Origin: G965277745 sp965277745
GTDB lineage: Bacteria; Pseudomonadota; Gammaproteobacteria; Cardiobacteriales; Cardiobacteriaceae
Assembly (NCBI GenBank): GCA_965277745.1
Contig: OZ255837.1
Location: forward strand, 1,860,001-1,924,000
DNA length: 64,000 nucleotides
Reading direction: 5' to 3'
The first letter of the stretch is position 1; each line of letters begins with the position of its first letter. Below are positions 27,508 to 41,069 of the stretch, one piece after another. Under the pieces are notes generated by a model. That model ran no database searches. It worked only from the letters and a program-made list of their open reading frames with translations, and was not told where the DNA came from. The translations under genes and the position numbers were made by a program.

Positions 27508-28761
27508 TCAATGCGCGTATACCGGAAATTCCGCGCATAGATTGGATACTTTTTTGCGTACCGTGAGAATCGTTTCTTCGTTGTCGATATCATCAAGAAT
27601 GTCACAGATCCAGGTGGTCACTTTCTCGGTTTCGGCGATACCGAAACCGCGGGTGGTGATCGCCGCCGTACCGACGCGGATGCCGCTTGTGACGAACGGA
27701 GATTGCGGATCGTTGGGCACGGCGTTTTTGTTGACCGTGATATGGGCGCAACCGAGTGCGGCGTCCGCCGCCTTGCCGGTCAGTCCGCATTCGATGAGGT
27801 TGACGAGGACGAGGTGATTTCTTGTCCCGCCGGAGATCACGTCATAGCCGCGGTCGATAAATATTTTCGCCATCGCCGCAGCATTTTCGATCACGCGTTC
27901 CTGATAATGCTTGAAAGCGGGTTGCAACGCTTCGAGAAAGGCCACCGCTTTCGCCGCGATCACATGCATCAGCGGGCCGCCCTGCGTTCCCGGGAAAATC
28001 GCGCTGTTGAGCTTTTTCTCGATTGCCGCATCGGCTTTGGCTAGGATCAGGCCGCCGCGCGGTCCGCGCAGGGTTTTGTGGGTGGTCGAGGTCACGACAT
28101 CGGCGAACGGTAGCGGATTCGGATACAAACCGGCAACCACGAGTCCGGCGAAATGCGCCATGTCGACCAGCAAATAGGCGCCGACACTATCGGCGATCGC
28201 GCGAAAGCGGGCGAAATCGATCGTCTGGGAATAGGCGGAATAACCGGCGATGATCATTTTCGGTCGCCGCTCTTCGGCGAGTTTTTCCACCTGTCGGTAA
28301 TCAATCAAGCCCTTTTCGTTCAGTCCATAGCCGATGGAATGATAGGTTTTGCCGGAGAAGTTTACCTTGGCGCCGTGGGTGAGATGCCCGCCGTTTGCGA
28401 GATCCATGCCGAGCAGTGTGTCGCCGGGCGTGAGAAGGGCGAGGCATGCCGCGGCGTTGGCCTGGGAGCCGGAGTGCGCCTGGACGTTGGCGTAATCGGC
28501 GCCGAACAAGGTTTTGGCGCGCTCGATGGCGAGCGTTTCCGCGCAATCGACATGTTCACATCCGCCATAATAGCGTTTGCCGGGATAGCCTTCGGCGTAT
28601 TTGTTGGTCAGACAACTGCCCTGGGCTTCGAGGACGCGCGGGCTACAGTAGTTTTCCGAGGCGATCAGTTCGATGTGGGTTTCCTGACGCTTGACTTCAT
28701 TGTCGATCGCGCGGGCGAGTGCGTCATCGAAACCTGCGATGGTCATGTCTTTACTGAACAT
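27508..28761 (-). CDS. glyA: Serine hydroxymethyltransferase
   Basis: 417 residues, the normal length. It interconverts serine and glycine with tetrahydrofolate. Recognisable blocks are HIELIASENYCSP, LTNKYAEGYPGKRYYGGCEHVD, VDMAHFAGLVVAGLYP and TSTTHKTLRGPRGG, the last with the PLP lysine. ATG 28761 was chosen to give MFSKDMTIAGFDD; ATG 28746 is an alternative. It is divergent from the glycogen operon with 215 bases between the starts. Confidence 0.95.
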   Translation of the reverse strand: MFSKDMTIAGFDDALARAIDNEVKRQETHIELIASENYCSPRVLEAQGSCLTNKYAEGYPGKRYYGGCEHVDCAETLAIERAKTLFGADYANVQAHSGSQANAAACLALLTPGDTLLGMDLANGGHLTHGAKVNFSGKTYHSIGYGLNEKGLIDYRQVEKLAEERRPKMIIAGYSAYSQTIDFARFRAIADSVGAYLLVDMAHFAGLVVAGLYPNPLPFADVVTSTTHKTLRGPRGGLILAKADAAIEKKLNSAIFPGTQGGPLMHVIAAKAVAFLEALQPAFKHYQERVIENAAAMAKIFIDRGYDVISGGTRNHLVLVNLIECGLTGKAADAALGCAHITVNKNAVPNDPQSPFVTSGIRVGTAAITTRGFGIAETEKVTTWICDILDDIDNEETILTVRKKVSNLCAEFPVYAH

Positions 28762-28976
28762 AGGGGATTCCGGTTGGATGCTGTCATTTCGAGGGGCTAT
28801 CTTAAAACCTTGGCGGGATTTCATCAAGGAATTTACTGTCGCCGCGGGCGCGCCGTTCATCCGTCGATATCGGCGCTTACAAAGACGACGACGGAGAATA
28901 TATTTGCAAAAATTCCGAGTTATAGAATACACTTATAGCCGGAAGTGACTTCGTAAGCAGCGCTTGGAGACTTGCG

Positions 28977-31900
28977 GTGAGAAGTAATCAAAGTATCGTG
29001 GAACTTGCCGTCGCACAAGGCGTCAAGCCTGCGTATTTCTCGCTTGACGGGCGTGATCACGCCATTGACAACGAAGTTCTGCAAGCACTTGTCGATCACC
29101 TTGGCGCATACGACCGTTCTGGATTCGAGGATTATTTTCTCCTGACGCCGGCATCCGAGGGCTTTTTTTCCTTGTCGTTTGCCGTCACCGCCGCTATGCG
29201 CTTTGCCCTGATCGACGAAGAGGGAGAGGCGCGCGTACTCGAACGCGTCGATACGCAAATGCGGCGGGTATATTATCCGCCGCTTGCCGCTGGCTACTAT
29301 GAACTGAGCGTTACTTGCCGCGATTCATCGCGGCGGTTTTTCGTGATTGTCGCGCCGGCGCGCGTTTACGAACCCAAATCCCTGCAAGCAGGCGAAAAAG
29401 TGAGCGGTATCACGATTTCCCTGTACAGCCTGCGTTCATCGCGCAATTGGGGGATCGGCGATTTCGGCGATCTTGAACGCTTCGTTTGTCTGGCCACCGA
29501 GCACGCGCTTGATTTCATCGGCATCAATCCCTTGCATGCCCTGTTCTCCTCCCATCCCGAATGGAACAGCCCCTACAGTCCGTCCTCGCGGCGGTGGTTG
29601 AATCCGATTTATCTGGACGTGACGGCGATCGCGGCTTTCACGCGCTCGGCGCGGGCGCAAAAATGGTTTGCCGAAGACAAGACGATTGCCTTGCTCGCCG
29701 CTCTCAGGGAAGCCACGGTGATCGATTATCGCGCCGTCTGGGCGATCAAAAAGCGTGCGCTTATGATGGCGTTCGCCCATTTCGTCGCCACAGACACCCC
29801 CTCGTTCGTCAAGGCGCGGCGCGCGTTCGCGCGTTTTATTGACGAACAGGGCGCGGCGCTTTATGAGTTTGCCCTGTTCGAGGCGTTGGATGCCCGGCAT
29901 CACGATCCGTCGGAGACGAAAAATCCGCGAGTGGGATGGCTTTCCTGGCCGCGGATTTATCGTGATCGGCAAAGCGAGGCGGTGCGGAAATTCGCCGCGG
30001 CGCATGAGAAAAGGATCCGTTTTTACATGTGGCTGCAATGGCTGTGTGACGCGCAGCTGCGGTGTCTGCAGCGCTTGGCGGCGGAAAAGGGGCTCTCTTT
30101 GGGGCTTTATGGCGATCTCGCGGTCGGCGTCGCGCGCGGCGGTGCCGATACCTGGCGGGCAGGCCGTGAATATTGCCTGCCCGTTTCCGTCGGGGCGCCG
30201 CCGGATCCATTTTCTCCGGCAGGACAGAACTGGCAACTGCCGCCGTGGCATCCGCGACGGCTGATCAAAAGCGGTTTTCATCCCTTCATCGAAGTGTTGC
30301 GCGCCAATATGCGCCGCTACGGCATGCTCAGGATCGACCACGTGATGGGGCTGGGCCGCCTGTGGTGGATCGTTGACGGCGAGCAGGCGCGCCATGGCGC
30401 CTATGTATGCTATCCGCAAGAGGCGATGATGGCCGTGTTGGCGCTTGAAAGTCACCGCGCGGGCTGTGTGGTGATCGGCGAGGATCTCGGCAATGTGGCG
30501 CCGCGGATGCGCGCGATATTGCGAAAATACGGCGTGTATGCTTATTCCGTGGTGCGTTTTAGCCGCGTCGGAGGACGTTATCTGCCGCCACGGGACTATC
30601 CGGTGCAGGCGATCACGGTAACGAGTACCCACGATCTCGCCCCGTTCGACGGCTACTGGACGGGGCGCGACCTCGACACCATGCGCCGTCTGGGCGTCTT
30701 TACGGATGAGGAGGCGTTCGCGCGCGCCCGCGCGGAACGTGAAGCGGATAAACAGGCCTTGTTCACGCAGTTGCGGGCAAGCGTTGTCGTGCCGCGAACG
30801 GCCGTGCCGCCGCCGCGCCCGACGCCGGAACTGCGTCTTGCCGTGCAACGTTTCGCGGCGCGCGCAGCAAGCAAGCTTTACGCCGTGCAAATCGAGAACG
30901 TTTTGCCCATGGCGGATAATTTGAATATTCCCGGTGCGGCTTCGGGATATCCGAATTGGGCGTTGAAGTTGCCGCTCACCCTTGCCGAGATCGCCGACGA
31001 CCGCGGATTTGTCGATACCATGCACAGTGTTTACCGAATCAGACGGGGAGAACTTATGACATCCTCATCCGCGCGCCTCCATAAGCGAGAATATCCGCCG
31101 CCGGAGGCGACGGAAAGGGACCTCATCGACAGTCTGTTTCGTGCCGAGAATGGTGATCCGTTCGCCTATCTTGGCTGTCATTTCGTCGCCGCCGTGGGAT
31201 GGGTGGTACGCACCCTGCGACCCGATGCGAGCGCGGTCAGCGTAATCGACCGTGAAAACGGCGAAGTGCTGACGCAAATGCAATTGTTCGATTCGCGCGG
31301 CCTCTTCGTCGCCGTGCTGCCTCCGGGCAAAGACGATTACCGCCTTCGCCTTTTCCACGACCGGGCACATTGGGAGAGCGAAGATCCCTATCGTTTCCCC
31401 CCGCGTCTTGCCGGGATGGATATCTGGCTGTTCAATGAGGGACGTCATCTGCGTCCGTATGAATTTTTCGGTGCCCAGCCGGTTAACTGGGCCGGCGTGG
31501 ATGGCGTCAACTTCTGCCTGTGGGCGCCGAACGCGCGGCGGGTCTCGGTGGTGGGCGAGTTCAATTGCTGGGACGGACGTCTGCATCCCATGCGTTTTCA
31601 TGCGCAAAGCGGCGTTTGGGAACTGTTTATTCCGGAGGTGATGCGCGACGCTCTGTATAAGTTCGAGGTTCTCGACGCGAACGGCAAGATACGCATCAAA
31701 TCCGATCCGTATGCGTTCGCGGTGGAGTTGCGCCCGGGCACCGCATCGGTAGTGCGCGGCCTGCCGCCGAAAGTCGCGGTCGATCCAGAACGGCGCGCGG
31801 CCAATGGTCTGGAGCGGCCGATTTCCATTTACGAGGTACATCTCGGCTCCTGGCGCAGACGGCTTGATAACGGCTTTTGGCTGACCTACCGCGAACTGGC

Positions 31901-33268
31901 GGAAGAACTGGTCGAGTATGTCGCAGAAATGGGCTTCACCCATATCGAGCTGCTGCCGCTCGCGGAATTTCCCTTCGATGGTTCCTGGGGCTATCAGGTG
32001 ACCACCCTTTACGCGCCGACCAGCCGTTTCGGTTCGCCCGAAGAATTACAGGCGCTGATCGCCGCTGCCCATCGTCGCGGTATCAACGTGATTCTCGACT
32101 GGGTAGCAGGGCATTTTCCAAGCGACGAACAGGCCTTGTCCACTTTCGACGGAACCGCGCTTTACGAGCACGCTGATCCGCGAGAAGGCTATCACAAGGA
32201 TTGGAACACGCTTATCTACAATTTCGGACGCCATGAAGTACAGAATTATCTGCGCGGTAACGCCCTTTACTGGATCGAGCGTTTCGGGTTCGACGGGCTG
32301 CGGGTGGACGCGGTCGCCTCGATGATCTACCGAGACTATTCGCGCGACCCGGGCGAATGGCTTCCCAATCGCTACGGCGGCAGGGAAAACCTCGAGGCGA
32401 TCGATTTTCTACGCCAAGCCAACGCTATGCTCAAGGAATGCGCCCCGGGAGCGATCTCGATCGCCGAGGAGTCGACGGCCTTTACCGGTGTCACCGATCG
32501 GCAAGGGCTCGATTTCGACTACAAATGGAACATGGGCTGGATGAACGACACCTTGCGCTATATGCGAAAAGATCCGGTTCATCGCAAATATCATCACCAT
32601 CTGATGACCTTCGGGATGATGTATCAGTACAGCGAACATTTCATCCTGCCGCTTTCGCACGATGAAGTGGTGCACGGCAAAGGCTCGCTGCTCGACAAGA
32701 TGCCCGGGGATGCCTGGCAGAAATTCGCCAATCTGCGCGCCTATTACGGTTTCCTGTTCGGTTATCCCGGCAAAAAGCTCTTGTTTATGGGCGGCGAATT
32801 CGCGCAAGGACGGGAATGGAATTACAACGAAGCGCTTGACTGGTATCTTCTCGAAGCGCGACATGGCGGCTGGCACACGGGGGTACAGCGCTGGGTGCGT
32901 GATCTGAACCGCGTCTATCGCGATTTTCCGCCGCTTCATCAGCTTGATCAGCAAGTGGAGGGATTTCAGTGGCTCGTCGCCGACGATGCGGACAATTCGG
33001 TATTTGTTTTCGAACGGCGCGATCGTGCCGGCAAGGTGATCATGGTGCTTTGCAATTTCACTCCAGTGGTACGTGCGAGATATCGTTTTGGCGTTAGCTG
33101 TACCGGCGCGTATCGTGAAATTCTCAACTCCGATGCGGCCATCTATCGCGGCAGCGGGCGGCATGTCGGGGAGATAGTGCAGAGTGAGGCGATTGTCTCT
33201 CATGGCCGCGGCGACTCTCTGTGTCTGACCCTGCCGCCGCTTGCCACCGTCTTTCTGGAGCATCTCGC

Positions 33269-33272
<4 letters not shown>
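28977..33272 (+). CDS. malQ-glgB: MalQ-GlgB fusion: 4-alpha-glucanotransferase plus glycogen branching enzyme
   Basis: 1431 residues in one open frame. Residues 1-693 are a GH77 amylomaltase with ISLYSLRSSRNWGIGDF, nucleophile region MLRIDHVMGL (about 453), acid/base region VVIGEDLGN (about 501) and TSTHDLAPFDGYW. From Met694 the chain is a full branching enzyme: GlgB N-terminal domain, CBM48 (GVNFCLWAPNARRVSVVGEFN), and GH13 barrel with GSWGYQVTTLYAPTSRFG, GFDGLRVDAVASM, SIAEEST and LPLSHDEVVHGKGSL. The start is GTG 28977 with GGAGA upstream. An internal GGGGAG and in-frame ATG at 31056 mark the old glgB start. Both enzymes remodel alpha-glucan: MalQ transfers maltooligosaccharides and GlgB makes alpha-1,6 branches. 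It overlaps glgX by ATGA. Confidence 0.93.
31043..31058 (+). promoter_or_regulatory. Internal ribosome-binding site and start codon for a free GlgB
   Basis: Within the fused frame the sequence ACGGGGAGAACTTATG gives a strong Shine-Dalgarno sequence five to six bases before an in-frame ATG (31056). Translation from here would make a normal 738-residue GlgB. It may be a relic of separate genes or still produce GlgB alone. Confidence 0.6.
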
Positions 33273-35285
<2,013 letters not shown>

Positions 35286-35305
<20 letters not shown>

Positions 35306-36581
35306 TCATCAATCCCGCCTGTTTGACTACGCTAGAGAAACGCTGGTTTTGATCCTCGCCGGCGGTCGCGGCACTCGTCTCCACGAATTGACCGACTGGC
35401 GGGCGAAACCGGCGGTTTATTTCGGCGGCAGCTGGCGGATCATCGATTTTACCCTGTCGAACTGTATCAACTCGCGGATGCTCAAAATCGCCGTGATCAC
35501 GCAGTACCAGGCACACTCTTTATTACGTCATTTACAGCATGGGTGGTCATTTCTCTCCTATGAGCGCGGCAATTTTGTCGATATGCTGCCGGCGCGCCAG
35601 CAAATAGATGAAACGACTTGGTATCGGGGAACGGCGGACGCCGTCTGGCAAAACGTTGCCGTCATGCAAACGCATTATCGTCCCAAATACGTGGTGATCC
35701 TGGCCGGTGATCATATCTACAAAATGAACTATCTACAGATGCTGCAGGATCATATCGACAGCGGCGCGCTTTGTACGGTGGGCTGCATCGAAGTGAAACG
35801 CAAAGAGGCGCAACAATTCGGGGTGATGGCGGTCAACGAAAAACTGAAAATACGCGATTTCGTGGAAAAACCCGATGATCCGCCGGCGATGCCGGACAAG
35901 CCGGACAACGCGCTCGCTTCGATGGGCATCTACGTCTTCGACGCGGCGTACCTCTACGATGTGTTGGCGCGTCAGGTGGCGAACCCGGATACCCGCCATG
36001 ATTTCGGTAAAGACATCATTCCGCAGGCGCTCGCCGATGGGGTGTTGTACGCGCATCCCTTCGAACGCTCCTGCATGGGGCGCAATACCGACGGTTATAT
36101 TTATTGGCGTGATGTTGGTACTGTCGACAGCTATTGGCAGGCCAATATCGATTTGACCAGTGAAACGCCGCAACTCGATATTTTCGACGACAGTTGGCCG
36201 ATTCGTGGTATTGCCAAACAGGATTTACCGAGCAAGTTTTTTTACGCGGACAAGGAGCGTCACGTGCTCGACAATTCTCTGATCGGTGCCGGTTGCGTGA
36301 TCACCAACGCTTCGATTCGCAGTTCTGTGCTCTTCGACCGCGTGCGCGTGGGAAACGATACCCATATCGAAAACGCGGTGATTCTGCCGCAAGTGGCGAT
36401 CGGGCGCGACTGTTCCTTGAGAAACTGTATCCTCGACCGAAAAGTGACGATCCCGGACAGGACGACAATCGGGGCGGACGAAGAGGCCGATCGCGCGCGT
36501 TTTCGGGTAAGCGAGAAGGGTATCGTCCTGCTTGGGCGATCGATGATGGACGAATACGGTAATCCGGGCACCTATCTATGA
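35286..36581 (+). CDS. glgC: Glucose-1-phosphate adenylyltransferase
   Basis: 431 residues. LVLILAGGRGTRLHELTDWRAKPAVYFGG is split over the nucleotide-binding loop and substrate-binding Lys; WYRGTADAVWQN, VILAGDHIYKMNY and DFVEKP follow, then a left-handed beta-helix C-terminal domain. It makes ADP-glucose, the committed step of glycogen synthesis, and the family is allosterically regulated. ATG 35286 has GAGAGGG upstream and starts inside the end of glgX; the stop overlaps glgA by four bases. Confidence 0.95.
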
Positions 36582-38023
36582 AAGTTCTCCATGTCGCGTC
36601 GGAATGTTTTCCCTTGATCAAGACCGGAGGGCTCGCCGATGTCATCGGCTCGCTGCCGTTCGCGCAGCAGCGCATTGGCTGCGAGGCGCGTCTCGTGCTG
36701 CCGTATTATCCGCAGGTTCGCAAGACACTGCCGGATGCGTTCCTTGTTGCCCGCCGGGAAACGTTCGCTGGTGCGCTCACCGTTCGCTATGCGCAATACC
36801 AGGGCTTGGGCCTGTATCTGCTCGATAAACCGTCTTTGTATGATCGCCCTGGGAATCCGTATCATGATGAAAATTATTACGATTATCCTGACAACGTTTT
36901 TCGCTTCGCTTTGCTCGGTTGGGCGGGGGCGGCGATTGCCACCGGCCTGGACGCCTATTGGGGCGCGGCCGATATCCTGCACGCTCATGACTGGCAGGCT
37001 GGCCTTGCTGCCGCCTATCTCACCCACTGGGGCAGCATGGTAAAAAGTGTCTTCACCATCCATAATATCGCCTATCAGGGGCGCTTCGCGGCGCGCCATG
37101 TGCCGCAAGTGTGGCTACCGTGGGAAATGTATGACATCGAGGGCGTGGAATTTCGCGGAGAGTTGTGTTTTTTGAAATCCGGTTTGTACTATTGCGATCA
37201 AATTACCACGGTAAGTCCCACCTATGCCGAGGAAATCACCACCTCGGCGGCGGCCGCCTTCGGCATGCAGGGGCTGTTGCGAACACGTCGCGCCGAGGGG
37301 CGGCTCATGGGGATTTTAAACGGTGTCAATGAAACCCTTTGGAATCCGAAGAGCGACCCATGGATAGAGGCTCCCTATCACCCGCGCGCCATGCAGGGGA
37401 AACGGCGTAACAAGGCGGCGCTGCAACGAGCTTTCGCGTTGCCGGCCGATACGGAAAAACCGCTGTTCGTGATGGTCTCGCGCCTGACCGAGCAAAAAGG
37501 CGCGGATCTGCTGATCACGGCGATGAAGGATCTCCTGAGGAAAAAAGAGAAGCCGACTGTGCAATTGGTGCTTCTCGGCACTGGAGATCCGGCGCTTGAG
37601 AAAGCGTTCGCCGAATTGGCTGCGGCTTTTCCCGAGCATGTGGCGAGCCATCTTTGCTATGATGAAGGCCTATCCCATCGCGTTATTGCCGGCGGAGACG
37701 CGATTGTCGTGCCGAGCCGTTTCGAGCCTTGCGGACTCACCCAGCTTTATGGATTGAAATACGGAACATTGCCGATCGTTCACCGCAGTGGTGGACTCGC
37801 TGATACCGTGACCGCGGCGAACGCCGCGACGATAAGGGACAGATCGGCGACGGGATTTGTCTTTATCGAGCCTTCCGCCAAAGCGCTTGCGCACGCGATT
37901 CGCGCGGCGCTTGATTGCTATCGCAAACCGCGTCGCTGGGCGGCGTTGCGAGCAAATGCCATGCGTCAGGAATTCGGTTGGTCCGTCGCCGCACGGCGTT
38001 ATCAGGATTGCTACCGGAAATAA
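36578..38023 (+). CDS. glgA: Glycogen synthase (ADP-glucose, GT5)
   Basis: 481 residues. The N-terminal ADP-glucose loop reads SECFPLIKTGGLADVIGSLP (KTGGLAD at 16-22). HAHDWQAGL, TIHNIAYQGRF and the C-terminal SRFEPCGLTQLYGLKYGTLPIVHRSGGLADTV carry the conserved catalytic residues, including Glu in FEPCGL. It elongates alpha-1,4-glucan. It is coupled to glgC by an ATGA overlap. Confidence 0.96.
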   Translation: MKVLHVASECFPLIKTGGLADVIGSLPFAQQRIGCEARLVLPYYPQVRKTLPDAFLVARRETFAGALTVRYAQYQGLGLYLLDKPSLYDRPGNPYHDENYYDYPDNVFRFALLGWAGAAIATGLDAYWGAADILHAHDWQAGLAAAYLTHWGSMVKSVFTIHNIAYQGRFAARHVPQVWLPWEMYDIEGVEFRGELCFLKSGLYYCDQITTVSPTYAEEITTSAAAAFGMQGLLRTRRAEGRLMGILNGVNETLWNPKSDPWIEAPYHPRAMQGKRRNKAALQRAFALPADTEKPLFVMVSRLTEQKGADLLITAMKDLLRKKEKPTVQLVLLGTGDPALEKAFAELAAAFPEHVASHLCYDEGLSHRVIAGGDAIVVPSRFEPCGLTQLYGLKYGTLPIVHRSGGLADTVTAANAATIRDRSATGFVFIEPSAKALAHAIRAALDCYRKPRRWAALRANAMRQEFGWSVAARRYQDCYRK

Positions 38024-38080
38024 TCATGCGTTTATCCGCTTCGCGCCGGACACGTTTCTCACCATGTAAGGAGGATTCTT

Positions 38081-40534
38081 ATGGACCAGGTAATCGGTTC
38101 TCATGATTACTTCGCGTTGAAAAAGGACGTGCAATCGATTAAACGGACGATCGTTAGTAAACTTATTTTTACCCTTGGGGTCGATCCCAACATCGCCAAA
38201 CTGGAGGAGTGGCTCAACGCCGCGATGTTCGCGGTGCGTGATCTGATTACCGAGAACATGCTGCGCACGCATCAGGCGAAAATAGCGGCCGCGAGCCGGA
38301 TGGTCTATTACCTGTCGATGGAATACCTGCCAGGGCGCGCGTTCATCAATTCCCTGATCAGCCAGAATGTCTACGATGCCTACCGGCAGGCGTTTTGTGA
38401 ACTGGGAATCGATTTCGATCAGGTCGTCGACGAGGAAGAAGATCCAGGTCTCGGCAACGGCGGGTTGGGGCGCTTGGCCGCTTGTTTCATCGATTCCATG
38501 GCGACCTTGAGGATTCCGGCGATCGCCTACGGTGTCCGCTACCAATATGGTATCTTCGCGCAGAAGATCGTCGACGGGCAGCAAGTGGAGTGCCCGGATC
38601 TGTGGCTCGATCACGACATGTCCTGGCAGTTTCCGCGTCCGAGCCGCCGCTATATCATCCGTTTCGGTGGCGTGGTGCACGAAGAAAAGGGCAGGCGCGT
38701 TTGGTGTCATGGCGAAGAGATCAGCGCCATTGGCTATGACGATGTCATTCCGGGTTACTGCAACGCGACCGCCAATTTCCTGCGCCTTTGGACGGCACAT
38801 GCCGATGGACGCTTCGACCTTGTCGATTTCAACAAGGGGGAATACTTCGCCGCGATGGAAAGCCAGACGGAGCAGGAAAATGTCTCGCGCGTCCTCTATC
38901 CCGACGATTCGACGATGGCCGGTAAGGAACTGCGTCTGCGTCAGGAATATTTTCTGATTTCGGCGTCTGTGCAGGATATCGTCTATCGTCACAAATACCA
39001 TTTCGGCGTGATCGACAATCTCGCCGAAAAGATCGCCATCCATCTGAACGACACCCATCCGGTGCTCGCGATTCCCGAATTGATGCACATTCTGATCGAC
39101 AAGGAAAATCTTTCCTTCGAAGTGGCCTGGGCACTGTGCGAAAAAATCTTTTCCTACACCAATCACACCTTGATGGGCGAGGCACTCGAGACGTGGCCGG
39201 TGGACATGTTGGGACGGATGTTGCCGCGCCATCTCGAGATCATCCTGCAAATCAACGAACACTTTCTAAACAACGTCGCCCGCGATTACCCGGGCGACAT
39301 CGATCTGATCCGTCGCGTTTCCCTGATTGATGAAGAAAGAGGGCGACGAGTTCGTATGGCCTGGCTTGCGGTGGTCGGTTCGCACAAAGTCAACGGGGTG
39401 GCGAAAATCCATTCCGAATTGATGAAAACCTCGGTATTCGCCGATTTCGCTCGCATCTTTCCCGGGCGTTTTACCAACGTGACCAACGGTGTCACGCCAC
39501 GGCGCTGGATCGGCGTGGCCAACCGGCCGCTGACCGCGTTTTTGGACAATGTGCTCGAAAGGACCGATTGGCGTTTGCATCTGAGTAAACTGCACGACTT
39601 GAACGCGAAGATCGAAGATCCCGAAGTACAGGAGGCCTTTTTCCAGGTAAAACGCGCGAACAAGGAACGGTTGGCGGGATACATCCGCAAATACCTCAAT
39701 CTCGAGATCGCGCCCGATGCGCTTTTCGACGTGCAGGTCAAGCGGATACACGAATACAAGCGCCAGATGCTCAATGTCTTGCACATCATCGACCGCTACA
39801 ACCGCATTCTCCACAATCCCGACGCCCCTTGGCAGGCGCGGGTGTTCATTTTCGCCGGCAAGGCGGCTTCCGCCTATCATGCAGCGAAAACGATCATCCG
39901 GCTGATCCACGACGTCGCTAAAGTGATCAACAACGATCCGCGGGCGCGCGATCTGATCAAGGTGGTGTTCGTACCGAACTACAGCGTCAGCCTCGCCCAG
40001 ATCATCATTCCGGCGGCCGATCTTTCTGAACAGATTTCCCTTGCCGGCACGGAAGCTTCGGGAACCAGCAACATGAAATTCGCCTTGAACGGTGCGCTCA
40101 CGATCGGCACCTTGGACGGCGCGAACGTGGAAATCCTCGAACAGGTAGGGAAGGAAAACATTTTCATTTTCGGCCATAACGTGGAAGAAGTCGAAGCGAT
40201 CCGCAAAAGTGGCTACGATCCGCTGAGCTATGTAGACAAGGATGTGCAGTTGCGTCAAGTCGTGCGCCAGATCACCACCGGCGCTTTCTCGCCGCAGGAA
40301 ATAGGGCGCTACGCCTCGATGATTTCGATGCACGGCGATTATTATCAGGTGCTGGCGGATTTTCACAGTTATGTCAATCGTCAGAACGATGTCGACGTGC
40401 ATTACCGCGACAAAGCGGCGTGGCTGCGCTCGGCGTTGATCAATATCGCCAACATGGGCTATTTCTCTTCCGACAGATCGATCGCCGAATATGCGCGTGA
40501 TATCTGGTCTATCTCTCCGCTTGCAGCGCGATAA
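38081..40534 (+). CDS. glgP: Glycogen/maltodextrin phosphorylase
   Basis: 817 residues. DPGLGNGGLGRLAACFIDSM, TNHTLMGEALE, VTNGVTPRRWI, VKRIHEYKRQ and the PLP site EASGTSNMKFALNGALTIG (Lys near residue 666) are diagnostic. It releases glucose-1-phosphate from glycogen ends. A strong AAGGAGG lies seven bases before ATG 38081. It is the last gene of the glycogen operon, 57 bases after glgA. Confidence 0.96.
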   Translation: MDQVIGSHDYFALKKDVQSIKRTIVSKLIFTLGVDPNIAKLEEWLNAAMFAVRDLITENMLRTHQAKIAAASRMVYYLSMEYLPGRAFINSLISQNVYDAYRQAFCELGIDFDQVVDEEEDPGLGNGGLGRLAACFIDSMATLRIPAIAYGVRYQYGIFAQKIVDGQQVECPDLWLDHDMSWQFPRPSRRYIIRFGGVVHEEKGRRVWCHGEEISAIGYDDVIPGYCNATANFLRLWTAHADGRFDLVDFNKGEYFAAMESQTEQENVSRVLYPDDSTMAGKELRLRQEYFLISASVQDIVYRHKYHFGVIDNLAEKIAIHLNDTHPVLAIPELMHILIDKENLSFEVAWALCEKIFSYTNHTLMGEALETWPVDMLGRMLPRHLEIILQINEHFLNNVARDYPGDIDLIRRVSLIDEERGRRVRMAWLAVVGSHKVNGVAKIHSELMKTSVFADFARIFPGRFTNVTNGVTPRRWIGVANRPLTAFLDNVLERTDWRLHLSKLHDLNAKIEDPEVQEAFFQVKRANKERLAGYIRKYLNLEIAPDALFDVQVKRIHEYKRQMLNVLHIIDRYNRILHNPDAPWQARVFIFAGKAASAYHAAKTIIRLIHDVAKVINNDPRARDLIKVVFVPNYSVSLAQIIIPAADLSEQISLAGTEASGTSNMKFALNGALTIGTLDGANVEILEQVGKENIFIFGHNVEEVEAIRKSGYDPLSYVDKDVQLRQVVRQITTGAFSPQEIGRYASMISMHGDYYQVLADFHSYVNRQNDVDVHYRDKAAWLRSALINIANMGYFSSDRSIAEYARDIWSISPLAAR

Positions 40535-40606
40535 AGTGTTCTTGCCGTCATTGTAATTCAGATAATGGAATAGGGATGTAGTCGGCCACGCGCCGGATTA
40601 TCGATC

Positions 40607-40659
40607 ATAGGCGGCTGTGATGGCGCGCGGGCTGAATGACCGGCCCGCTTACCGCCTAT
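40607..40659 (+). terminator. Nested stem-loop downstream of glgP
   Basis: ATAGGCGG (40607-40614) pairs with CCGCCTAT (40652-40659), and inside it GCGGGC pairs with GCCCGC. There is no T-run, so factor-dependent termination or mRNA 3'-end protection is more likely than a classical intrinsic terminator. The rest of 40535-41069 holds no gene; it turns strongly AT-rich after 40790 and contains TATAAT at 41024-41029, a possible -10 box for the secretion operon. Confidence 0.45.
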
Positions 40660-41069
40660 TCGCTTAAAAGCTATTTTCGCCTTGGTGTTCACGATTCACC
40701 GTGCCGCTTTTGTCGCCACGCTGGAGATGGCCGGATACGGCCGCTTTCATTCCGGTATGGTGGGCGATAGTGTTTTTTTTCTTGTGATATTTACCGAAAG
40801 TTTCTCTTTTATATACAAAACGGCATGATAATCGATAGGAATAATGACACCCACTCTGGGGATGGGCGGATATTTGCAGATTCAGATTTTTATGAGAAAA
40901 ACAAACGAGTTGGCAAGGATAATTTGTTGCAATTCTTGCGATAAAGCAATAGGCCTGATGATTATAATTTTTACATAATCATTATTTTATGTTTACTCTT
41001 ATCATTTTTGATTTTTTTAACTATATAATTTAACGCTATAAAATTATCCAATTGTTAATTTTTATCGTT

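Noticed and set aside
29436..31025. 529-codon minus-strand frame
   Set aside because: It is antisense to the clearly coding malQ half, caused by codon bias, with no motif of its own.
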